From contig JAGVUH010000684.1 in NCBI GenBank assembly GCA_019136395.1, positions 1-13,535 on the forward strand: DNA of 13,535 nt, read 5' to 3'. The DNA is from Gammaproteobacteria bacterium. Lineage in GTDB: Bacteria; Pseudomonadota; Gammaproteobacteria; Chromatiales; Chromatiaceae. The position numbers were made by a program, and so were the translations under genes. Below, in pieces: positions 6,257-13,090 of this stretch; positions within the stretch are counted from its first letter, which is position 1; each line of letters begins with the position of its first letter. The notes under the pieces were generated by a model. The model had not been told where the DNA came from. It made no database searches and saw only the letters and a list, made by a program, of their open reading frames with translations.

Positions 6257-6298
6257 TTGACCTTGGTCAAAGTAGCAGCCGGTCTGGGGAACTAGTCT
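6257..6298 (+). promoter_or_regulatory. FNR/DNR box and class II promoter of the dihaem cytochrome gene
   Basis: TTGAC-CTTG-GTCAA (6257-6270) is a perfect box with 6-base arms TTGACC and GGTCAA. TAGTCT (6293-6298) follows after 22 bases, the same spacing as in front of the dnr-like gene and nosZ. Transcription would start near 6305, about 70 bases before the ATG at 6376. It indicates that the downstream nos genes have a promoter of their own as well as any read-through from nosZ. Confidence 0.82.
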
Positions 6299-6375
6299 GA
6301 TCATCAGCGGCACCGGTGGCATCCCTTGATTTCCCCGGGCCCGACAGTCCCCGATCGCATGCAGGAGTATTGAAC

Positions 6376-7074
6376 ATGAGTAACAAGACGCTTCGCCTGG
6401 CCGTTGCGGCCATCGCCGTCAGTCTTTCGGGCGCCGCCCTGGCCTGGAACGAGGGCGGTGGCGAACAGGATGAGGCCCTCCATCTCCAGGGCAATGCCGA
6501 GAATGGCCGTGACGTCTATGAGGTCTGCGCCGCCTGCCACCTGCCCGAGGGATGGGGTCTGGACGACGGCACCTTCCCGCAGCTCGCCGGCCAGCACCAC
6601 AATGTCATCGTCAAGCAGTTGGCCGACATCCGCGCCGGCAACCGTGACAACCCCACCATGTATCCCTTCGCCCTGCCCTCCCAGATCGGTGGGGCCCAGG
6701 CCCTGGCGGACGTGGTCGCCTACCTGGCCAAACTGCCCATGACGCCTCAGAACGGTCTCGGCCCCGGTGATGATCTGGAGCATGGCAAAAAGCTGTACGA
6801 GGAAAACTGCGTGCGCTGCCATGGTGCCACGGGCGAGGGTGACAACGACAAGTACTATCCCCGGGTCCATGGGCAGCACTACAACTACATCGTGCGCCAG
6901 TTCAGCGAGATCAAAAACGGCAAACGGCGAAATGCCAACCCGGACATGGTCGAGCAAGTCAAGAACTTCACCGAGCGCGACGTGCTGGCGGTCAGTGACT
7001 ACACCTCCCGGCTCAAGCCACCCAAGGAGCTGCTGGCCGAGTCCAGCGACTGGAAGAACCCGGACTTCGAGTAA
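6376..7074 (+). CDS. Dihaem cytochrome c, c4-like
   Basis: This 232-residue periplasmic protein has a Sec signal (about 1-23, cleavage near GAALA) and two class I cytochrome domains. The haem motifs are C51-AA-C54-H55 and C145-VR-C148-H149. M95 (in NPTMYPF) and M191 (in NPDMVEQ) are placed as the axial Met ligands, and both domains carry the PxxxGQHxxY/V pattern of cytochrome c4 (FPQLAGQHHNVIVKQL and YPRVHGQHYNYIVRQF). ATG 6376 has GGAG 8 bases upstream. It has its own FNR/DNR promoter and precedes the nosB-like gene. Together with the monohaem cytochrome it probably carries electrons from a quinol-oxidising module (NosG/NosH or the bc1 complex) to NosZ. The last 25 residues after the second domain are charged and do not bind haem. 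Confidence 0.92.
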   Translation: MSNKTLRLAVAAIAVSLSGAALAWNEGGGEQDEALHLQGNAENGRDVYEVCAACHLPEGWGLDDGTFPQLAGQHHNVIVKQLADIRAGNRDNPTMYPFALPSQIGGAQALADVVAYLAKLPMTPQNGLGPGDDLEHGKKLYEENCVRCHGATGEGDNDKYYPRVHGQHYNYIVRQFSEIKNGKRRNANPDMVEQVKNFTERDVLAVSDYTSRLKPPKELLAESSDWKNPDFE

Positions 7075-7149
7075 CTTCGGGTAACAGGGGCCCTTCCCGG
7101 GGCGAGCGGCTTTCCCTCGTCATCCACGCCTCCCGACCGGTATCACGCC

Positions 7150-7215
7150 GGCCGGGACCCGGCCAGCCTCCGGGTTGACCGGCCTCCCTCGACCCGCCGG
7201 CCACGGCCGGTGGCC
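7150..7215 (+). repeat. GC-rich palindromes between the dihaem cytochrome and nosB-like genes
   Basis: GGCCGGG-A-CCCGGCC (7150-7164) is a 15-base perfect palindrome. GGCCAC (7199-7204) pairs with GTGGCC (7210-7215) across a 5-base loop, and CCGGCC-AC-GGCCGG (7197-7210) is an overlapping alternative. No U-tract follows, so these are not clear terminators. They could be mRNA processing or stabilising stems in the transcript of the downstream nos genes. I see no FNR box or promoter in this 176-base gap. Confidence 0.55.
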
Positions 7216-7250
7216 GATCCAGCCTTCATCAGCAATTGGCGGTATCTAAG

Positions 7251-8435
7251 ATGAACGCGCAGACAAATGCCTCCCGAGGCCTGGTGGCCGGCCTCCTGGC
7301 GCTGGTCGCCATCGGCTTGTTGGCGGCCATCTACTACTCTCCCATCTGGTGGGTCTCCCTTACCGCGCCCAATTACCCCCCCGAGTCCTTCCCCGATGGG
7401 GTGCGGATCCATTTCCACATGAACGGCGTCTTCAACGGCTGCCAGAAGGTCGAGAAGGCGGAGATCCATGAGGACGAGGCCCTGGATTGCGTCCACGAAA
7501 TGGACACCATCAACCACTACGTCGGCATGTACCCCATCGCCGCCGGGGGCGTGGTGGAGCGGGCCTTCTCCCCCTTCATCATCAGCCTGCTGGGGGTCAT
7601 GGTCCTGGGGTTTGCCATCCCTGGCCGGGGTCCGCGGCTGATCATCATGGGCCTGGGGTTCGCCGGCATCCTGGGCTGGATGGGCCTCACCCTGTATGGC
7701 GAGGATGGGCTTGAGTACCAGAATCTGGGCTATCTGACGGCCCTGGTCACCGCCCTGGATCAGGAGGGGGGCATGGAGAAGGAAGCGCCCAAGCTCTCCG
7801 CCGCCGATGCCCTGCTGGCGCGGATGCGGGCTGAATTGGGTGAAGCCGCCGCCCCCGTCGCCGGGGCTGACCAGGCCAGGAAGGATCGTGAGTCGGAAAA
7901 GGAGGTTCTGATCGAGAGCCTGGAGAGCCGGTTCGAGAAGACCCAGGAACGCCTGCCGCCGGGGCAACGCCAGGAATGGACCGGCAGCGGCATTCAGACC
8001 CTGCTCTGGCATTATGAAACCAGCCTGGGGCGTTATTTCAACGATCCGGTCATGATCGCACCCATGGTGCGGGACATGGCGATCGCGACCCATGCCTTCT
8101 TCTGGGTCCTGGTGGTGGCCATGTTGCTGTTGCTGTGGGGCGCCTGGAAGGGCGCCGGCCTCCTCTTCTGGCTGCTGGTCCTGGCACCCCTGGCCCTGCC
8201 ACTGTTCTTCATCATCGACTACGCGGCTTGGCTCTGGTGGTACGGTCACACCCTGAACGACATGGGCGCCTTCACCGTCAAGCCCTTCATGCCCACCGTC
8301 TTTGGTGACGGCAAGGTCGCCCAGTTCGCCACCCATTCCTACCCCTCTCTGGGCTTTGGCCTCATGGTGCTGTTCTCGGTGGTGCTGGCGGTCCTGGCCC
8401 TGGTCAGACGCAAGGGGATGCGGGAGGCGAGGTGA
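7251..8435 (+). CDS. nosB: NosB-like polytopic membrane protein of clade II nos clusters
   Basis: This 394-residue protein has about six membrane segments: 11-28, 106-124, 129-148, 282-298, 301-322 and 366-385. The first loop (30-105) is rich in possible metal or haem ligands: H54 and H56 in HFHMNG, C64, C80, H82 and H89 in CVHEMDTINHYVGMYPI. A large charged, partly coiled-coil region (about 150-270) separates the third and fourth helices, and a second conserved-looking stretch (about 323-365) lies before the last helix. NosB is a membrane protein of unknown function found in clade II nos clusters, often beside nosZ and nosD; the position here fits and the assignment is mostly contextual. ATG 7251 is chosen over a TTG at 7236, although neither has a good Shine-Dalgarno. 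The stop overlaps the nosD start by 4 bases, indicating coupled translation. Confidence 0.65.
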   Translation: MNAQTNASRGLVAGLLALVAIGLLAAIYYSPIWWVSLTAPNYPPESFPDGVRIHFHMNGVFNGCQKVEKAEIHEDEALDCVHEMDTINHYVGMYPIAAGGVVERAFSPFIISLLGVMVLGFAIPGRGPRLIIMGLGFAGILGWMGLTLYGEDGLEYQNLGYLTALVTALDQEGGMEKEAPKLSAADALLARMRAELGEAAAPVAGADQARKDRESEKEVLIESLESRFEKTQERLPPGQRQEWTGSGIQTLLWHYETSLGRYFNDPVMIAPMVRDMAIATHAFFWVLVVAMLLLLWGAWKGAGLLFWLLVLAPLALPLFFIIDYAAWLWWYGHTLNDMGAFTVKPFMPTVFGDGKVAQFATHSYPSLGFGLMVLFSVVLAVLALVRRKGMREAR

Positions 8436-10051
8436 GGATCCAGGTCTCTGGGCTGGTCACAACCGGCCAACCAGGCCGCCAGGACGGTGGATCGGGCTGG
8501 CTGGCGGCGGACCTGCTCCGTCGCGCCGTCTCCCGCGCCCTGCTCCCCCTCCTGCTCCTGGCCATGGTCGCGGGGCTGGTCCCGCCCCCGCTCTGCCTGG
8601 GGGACCAACCCGACCCACAAGCCGCCCCACTATCGGCCCCGGCCTCGCTGCAATCCCTGGTGGACGCGGCCAAGCCGGGTGACACCCTGGTCCTGGAACC
8701 CGGCACCTACGCCGGGCCCCTGGTCATCTCCAAGCCCCTGACCCTGGACGGCCGCGACCAGGTGGTCATCGACGGCGGGGGCAAGGGCACCGTCGTCCTG
8801 CTCCAGACCGACGGGGCCACCCTCAAGAACCTGCGCCTGACCAATTCCGGTGACTCCCACAACGACATCGACGCCGGTGTCCAGGTGCGCGGCAACTTCA
8901 ACGTCATCAGGGACAATGTCATCGACCACTGCCTGTTCGGCATCGACCTGCAGCAGTCGAGCAACAACATCGTCCGCCGCAACCGCATCTCCTCCAAGCC
9001 GGTGGAACTGGGCATCCGTGGCGACGCCATCCGCTTCTGGTACAGCTACAACAACCAGGCGACGGACAACGTCATCCGTGACTCCCGGGACACGGTGGTC
9101 TGGTACTCCAAGGACAACGTCATCGCCCGCAACAACGCCCGCGGCGGCCGCTACTCCCTGCACTTCATGTATTCCCACGTCAATCTGGTGGAAGACAACT
9201 TCTACGAGGACAACAGCGTCGGCATCTTCGTCATGTACAGCGATGGCGTCATCCTGCGCAACAACACCATCGTCAACGCCTCCGGTCCGACCGGGGTCGG
9301 TATCGGCTTCAAGGACTCCTCCGACGTGGAGATCAGCGGCAACAAGGTCCTGTACAGCGCCACCGGCATCTACCTGGACCTCTCCCCCTACCAGCCCGGC
9401 ACCACCAACCGCTTCACCAACAACCTCATCGCCTTCAACGCCGTGGGGGTGCGTTGGCTGCCGGGGCGGGACGGCAACATCTTCGTCGGTAACCGCTTCG
9501 AGGGGAACATCACCCCCACCGTCCTTGAGGGCGGTGCCGGCAAGGGCGCGACCTTCAATTCCTGGGAAGGCAACTACTGGGACGAGTACGAGGGCTTCGA
9601 CCGGGATGGCGACGGCATCGGTGACACCCCCCTGGAGCAATACGCCTACGCCGACCGCCTGTGGATGGACCTGCCGGAGGCCCAGTTCTTCAAGGGCTCG
9701 CCCATGCTGGAGGTCATCGACTTCCTGGAGCGCCTGGCCCCCCTGAGCGAACCCAAACTCCTGGCCCGTGATGAGCGGCCGATCCGCACCGCGGACACCC
9801 CCATCGACATCCTCGCCACCCTCGCCCGCCATGCCCCCAAGTCCCAGGGGATCGTCATGGATGAGGACGAGGGCGAAGCGCCAGCCGCCACCTCCGCCGC
9901 CCCTGGCCGGTCCTACGCCCCCACCACGGTCGCCGCGGGCAGTTCCATCCCCGCCCCCGCCTCCGCCGGGTCTGCTTCCGACAGTTCCGCCCCCGCCGGC
10001 GGTGGTTACGACGCCCTGAAGGCCCTGCGCCAATCCCTGGGCCGCGAGTGA
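8432..10051 (+). CDS. nosD: NosD, periplasmic copper-site maturation beta-helix protein
   Basis: NosD works with the NosFY ABC transporter in assembling the CuZ centre of NosZ. The 539-residue product has a right-handed beta-helix (about 65-400) made of Asn-rich repeats of the kind NNxIxxN and NxxIxxC. It then has the NosD end motif YWDEYEG-FDRDGDGIGD (from residue 382) and the SPML segment before the C-terminal helix. The start is GTG 8432, overlapping the upstream TGA in a GTGA junction with GGGAGG 4 bases away. This puts about 30 residues before the hydrophobic signal core (LLPLLLLAMVAGLV), longer than a usual signal. Residues from about 475 to 525 are Ala/Pro/Ser-rich low complexity followed by a short charged helix (YDALKALRQSLGRE). 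This tail makes the protein about 100 residues longer than NosD proteins I know. It is followed by nosG after 35 bases. Confidence 0.93.
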   Translation: MRIQVSGLVTTGQPGRQDGGSGWLAADLLRRAVSRALLPLLLLAMVAGLVPPPLCLGDQPDPQAAPLSAPASLQSLVDAAKPGDTLVLEPGTYAGPLVISKPLTLDGRDQVVIDGGGKGTVVLLQTDGATLKNLRLTNSGDSHNDIDAGVQVRGNFNVIRDNVIDHCLFGIDLQQSSNNIVRRNRISSKPVELGIRGDAIRFWYSYNNQATDNVIRDSRDTVVWYSKDNVIARNNARGGRYSLHFMYSHVNLVEDNFYEDNSVGIFVMYSDGVILRNNTIVNASGPTGVGIGFKDSSDVEISGNKVLYSATGIYLDLSPYQPGTTNRFTNNLIAFNAVGVRWLPGRDGNIFVGNRFEGNITPTVLEGGAGKGATFNSWEGNYWDEYEGFDRDGDGIGDTPLEQYAYADRLWMDLPEAQFFKGSPMLEVIDFLERLAPLSEPKLLARDERPIRTADTPIDILATLARHAPKSQGIVMDEDEGEAPAATSAAPGRSYAPTTVAAGSSIPAPASAGSASDSSAPAGGGYDALKALRQSLGRE

Positions 10052-10086
10052 CCCGTCCGACCGACTGACACCCCGAGTAGTTAGCC

Positions 10087-11058
10087 ATGGCAACAGCCAA
10101 GCACCCCGCCCCCCAGCCGGCTTCCGGCTCGGCCACCGATCCTACCGGCTCATCGGGCCCCGGACCCGCGTCCCGCCCCGACCAGGGCCCAACCCCCAGT
10201 CCAGCATCCAGGCCCGCCAAGGCCCAGGCGCCAGCCCGATCCCGCCCGACCGTCAGCCCCAAGCGGCGCGAGCAGAGCCGCCGGGAGTTCATCCGCACCA
10301 GCGTCCTCGGTATTGGCGTCCTGGGGGCGACTCTGGCGGGCCTGATCCCCCTGATCGGCCAGGCCCAGGCCCGGCTGCGCCCGCCGGGGGCCATCAAGGA
10401 CCGGCTTCAGGAGCAGGAATTCCTCGCCGCCTGCATCAAGTGCGGGCAGTGCGTCCAGGTCTGCCCGGTGGAGGCCATCCACCTTGCCGACCTGATCGAT
10501 GGCGTTGGGATCGGCACCCCCTATATCCAGGCCCGGGATCAGGCCTGCGACTTCTCCTGCGACGGCCTGCAATGCGTCCTCGCCTGCCCCACCGGCGCCC
10601 TGACCCACGACATCAACTATCCGGCCCAGGCGCGCATGGGGCTGGCGCGGCTCTCCCGTCCCGAGTCCTGCCTGGCGGTCCTGGGCCAGGGCTTCAAGGG
10701 CCAGGCCCGGGGCCCCAACTTCACCGGTAAGCTGCGTTACGACGAGGTGGATCGTTGGAATCCCACCCAGGTCGCCGACCAGCCCTACGATCTGGACCTA
10801 TGCGACCTGTGCCGGCGGCAGTGTCCCATCGAGATCCGTCTCGCCCAGTGCGCGGGGGGCAAGCCGCCGTCGGGCGACACCAACCAGTGCCCCCCCCGCG
10901 CCGCCATCCGCCTGGAACCCCAGGCCAAGGGTGGGGCCCTGCCCGTCGTCCTCGACGGCTGCGTCGGCTGCGGCGTCTGCGAGATGATCTGCCCCGTGGA
11001 ACCCGCCGCCATCGTTATCGACATCGACCGCGTCACCGACGTGGCACCCGCCGTCTGA
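10087..11058 (+). CDS. nosG: NosG, NapG-like periplasmic Fe-S electron-transfer protein
   Basis: This 323-residue protein carries four [4Fe-4S] cluster motifs: C116-C119-C122-C126, C154-C158-C163-C167, C239-C242-C246 with C255 or C268, and C292-C295-C298-C302. This is the NapG layout. A twin-arginine signal, S64-RREFIRTS followed by a hydrophobic stretch (about 72-92), indicates folded export by Tat or a membrane anchor. It is preceded by an unusual 60-residue Pro/Ala/Ser-rich segment. No stronger start was seen downstream, so I keep ATG 10087, but its Shine-Dalgarno is weak and the true start could be later. NosG and the adjacent NosH (10 bases downstream) are proposed to form a quinol dehydrogenase branch supplying electrons to clade II NosZ, which lacks NosR here. 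napG of a nitrate reductase system is the main alternative, rejected by context. Confidence 0.88.
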   Translation: MATAKHPAPQPASGSATDPTGSSGPGPASRPDQGPTPSPASRPAKAQAPARSRPTVSPKRREQSRREFIRTSVLGIGVLGATLAGLIPLIGQAQARLRPPGAIKDRLQEQEFLAACIKCGQCVQVCPVEAIHLADLIDGVGIGTPYIQARDQACDFSCDGLQCVLACPTGALTHDINYPAQARMGLARLSRPESCLAVLGQGFKGQARGPNFTGKLRYDEVDRWNPTQVADQPYDLDLCDLCRRQCPIEIRLAQCAGGKPPSGDTNQCPPRAAIRLEPQAKGGALPVVLDGCVGCGVCEMICPVEPAAIVIDIDRVTDVAPAV

Positions 11059-11068
11059 GGTCGCCGCC

Positions 11069-12046
11069 ATGAGTTACATCGTCGATTCCCTGCGCCAGAT
11101 CATCGGCCTGGACCCCGTCAAGCCCGGTCCCGATGACCGCCGCCCCGAGGTGGTCGAGATCATGACGGAGAAACGCAAGGAGAAACTGACCAAGGACGGG
11201 CTCCGCGCCGTGGAGGCCGGACGGGCCCAGGCCGCGGATCGGCATAAATGGCGCAACCGCCGCTGGACGACCCTGATCATCGCCAACCTGCTGTTCGTCG
11301 TCTCCTATTATTTTGATGTCCAGTTGCTGGAAGGGGCACTGACCGCCTCGCGGCTGGTCGGTTTTCACCTGGCCGACCTCAACTCCGCCCTCCAGGTGAT
11401 CCTGGCCTACAAGCATCTGGTCCTGAACCTGGTCATCGGCACGGTGACGGTCTTCATCATGTGGTGGTTGCTGGGGGGGCGCACCTTCTGTTCCTGGGCC
11501 TGCCCCTATCACCTCCTGGCGGAAGGGGCGGAGAAGATCCATCTCTGGCTGGCCAAGCGCAACTTGGCCGTGGATCTCAAGTTCCACCGCATGGGTCGCA
11601 TCGGGTTCTATCTACTCTTCGTGGTGCTGACGGTGGTGACCGGCTACACCCTCTTCGAGACCATCTCCCCCACCGGTATTCTCAGCCGCGCCCTCATCTA
11701 TGGCCCCGGCCTGGCCCTGCTCTGGGTGCTGGCCCTGCTGCTGTTCGAGGTCTTCGTCTCCCGCCGCGCCTGGTGCCGCTATATCTGCCCCATCGGCGTC
11801 ACCTATGGCCTGGTGGGGGTCCTGTCGCCAGTGCGGGTGCAATACAGCGTCAAGGATTGCCATCACGAGGGTGACTGCCGCGCCATCTGCATGGTGCCCC
11901 ACGTCCTGGATGTCACCATCCGCGGCCGGGCGCGCGCGGTGCTGACGGACATCGGCGCCGACTGCACCCGTTGCGGCCTGTGCGTCGATATCTGCCCGAC
12001 CGATTCCCTCAACTTCACGGTCAAGGGGCTGGATAAGGTACTCTGA
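11069..12046 (+). CDS. nosH: NosH, NapH-like membrane Fe-S quinol-oxidising protein
   Basis: This 325-residue protein has a cytoplasmic N-terminus of about 65 charged residues and four membrane helices (about 66-84, 110-136, 176-196, 208-228). Two CxxxCP motifs follow helices 2 and 4 (CSWACP and CRYICP), as in NapH and the C-terminal half of NosR. The C-terminal ferredoxin domain has one complete cluster motif, C299-C302-C305-C309, and one irregular motif, C264-xx-E267-xx-C270-xxx-C274, in which the second expected Cys is Glu. In NapH this protein takes electrons from quinol and passes them to NapG; by analogy NosH would serve NosG. ATG 11069 has TGAGG at 11056-11060, 8 bases upstream, overlapping the nosG stop, so the two are translationally linked. 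The region after it is REP-like sequence. Confidence 0.9.
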   Translation: MSYIVDSLRQIIGLDPVKPGPDDRRPEVVEIMTEKRKEKLTKDGLRAVEAGRAQAADRHKWRNRRWTTLIIANLLFVVSYYFDVQLLEGALTASRLVGFHLADLNSALQVILAYKHLVLNLVIGTVTVFIMWWLLGGRTFCSWACPYHLLAEGAEKIHLWLAKRNLAVDLKFHRMGRIGFYLLFVVLTVVTGYTLFETISPTGILSRALIYGPGLALLWVLALLLFEVFVSRRAWCRYICPIGVTYGLVGVLSPVRVQYSVKDCHHEGDCRAICMVPHVLDVTIRGRARAVLTDIGADCTRCGLCVDICPTDSLNFTVKGLDKVL

Positions 12047-12047
12047 T

Positions 12048-12182
12048 GTTGCCACGACTGACTGACCCCCTCTCCCCCGGCCCCTCCCCCGCGAGGGGGG
12101 AGGGGAGAAATGGGTTGCCGCGACTGACTGCCCCCTCTCCAGGGACCTCTCCCCCACCAGGGGCAAAGGGGGGGGCGGCGGG
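12048..12182 (+). repeat. Tandem REP-like palindromic elements before nosF
   Basis: Two head-to-tail units, period 66, begin with GTTGCC(A/G)CGACTGACTG at 12048 and 12114, and each continues into CCCCCTCTCC and a C/G-rich dyad. In unit 1, CCCCTCCCCC (12081-12090) pairs perfectly with GGGGGAGGGG (12096-12105) across GCGAG. Unit 2 is an imperfect version. Such C/G dyads are typical of dispersed extragenic elements in GC-rich proteobacteria. They fill nearly all of the 147-base gap between nosH and nosF and may reduce expression of nosF relative to nosH. Confidence 0.8.
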
Positions 12183-12193
12183 ACGGGGGCCTC

Positions 12194-13090
12194 ATGATCC
12201 ATCTTGAACAGCTGGTTAAGCGCTTCCGCCGCCAGACCGTCCTCCAGGGCATCGACCTGGAGATCGAGCGCGGCCACCGCGTCGCGCTCATCGGCTCCAA
12301 TGGCGCCGGCAAGACCACCCTTATCCGCTGCCTGCTGGGGGAGTACCACTATCAGGGCCGGTTGACCATCGATGGGCTCGATCCCCGCCAGCAGCGGGAG
12401 CGGGTCCTGGCCCGCATCGGTTTCGTGCCCCAGTTGCCGCCGCCCCTGCGCATGCCGGTGGGCCAGCTCCTGGCCTTCGCCGCCGGGGTCTGCCAGGCCG
12501 ATCCGGCGCGGATGGTCGCGGTCGCCGGCCACCTGGGCCTGGATGTGGAGCGCTTTCGCCGCCACCCCTTCGTCAAGCTCTCCGGCGGGCAGAAACAGAA
12601 ACTGCTCATCAGTATCGCCCTGGGGCGTGAGGCCGACCTCCTGATCCTCGACGAGCCGGCGGCCAACCTCGATCCCCAGGCGCGGCGCATCTTTTTCGAC
12701 CTCCTGGCCCAGCGCCAGGACCGCGCCGCCATGCTCATCTCCAGCCATCGCCTGGATGAGGTGGCGGCCCTGGTCAACCGGGTCATCGAACTGGACCAGG
12801 GCCAGGTGGTGCTGGACGACCGGGTGGCGGACCTGGTGGATCTCACCAGCCGCCTGGCCTGCCACCTCACCCTGACCCGCGCCGACGAGGCCTTCGCCCG
12901 CGCTATCGCCCCCTGGGGCTTCACCTCCCCCGATCAGGGCCCGGACCAGGGCCTGAGCTGGCGGGGTCAGGTGCCCGGCGCCGACCGGCTGCGGTTCCTC
13001 GGGATGGTGTCGCGCTACGCGGCCCTCATCGGCCGTCTCAGTCTGGAGGAGCAAGCTCAAGTCGACCCGGGAGCCCCGCGTGCCCGCTAG
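12194..13090 (+). CDS. nosF: NosF, ABC transporter ATPase for NosZ maturation
   Basis: This 298-residue cytoplasmic ATPase powers the NosDFY system that supplies sulfur species or otherwise matures the CuZ site. Visible motifs are Walker A G34-SNGAGKTT, a Q-loop in FVPQ, the signature L129-SGGQ, Walker B LLILDEP (D153, E154) and the H-loop H185 in SSH. About 80 C-terminal residues (from 215) form the usual extra domain of NosF. The ATG at 12194 directly follows a G-rich stretch (GACGGGGG) with no clear standard Shine-Dalgarno. The membrane partner gene nosY, normally next to nosF, is not present between nosF and nosL here. The stop at 13088-13090 lies inside the proposed start region of nosL, so the two overlap by 11 bases. 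Confidence 0.93.
   Translation: MIHLEQLVKRFRRQTVLQGIDLEIERGHRVALIGSNGAGKTTLIRCLLGEYHYQGRLTIDGLDPRQQRERVLARIGFVPQLPPPLRMPVGQLLAFAAGVCQADPARMVAVAGHLGLDVERFRRHPFVKLSGGQKQKLLISIALGREADLLILDEPAANLDPQARRIFFDLLAQRQDRAAMLISSHRLDEVAALVNRVIELDQGQVVLDDRVADLVDLTSRLACHLTLTRADEAFARAIAPWGFTSPDQGPDQGLSWRGQVPGADRLRFLGMVSRYAALIGRLSLEEQAQVDPGAPRAR

Noticed and set aside
7174..7187. FNR box at GGTTGACCGGCC before the nosB-like gene
   Set aside because: Only the left half TTGAC is present. The right half RTCAA is missing at the required distance.
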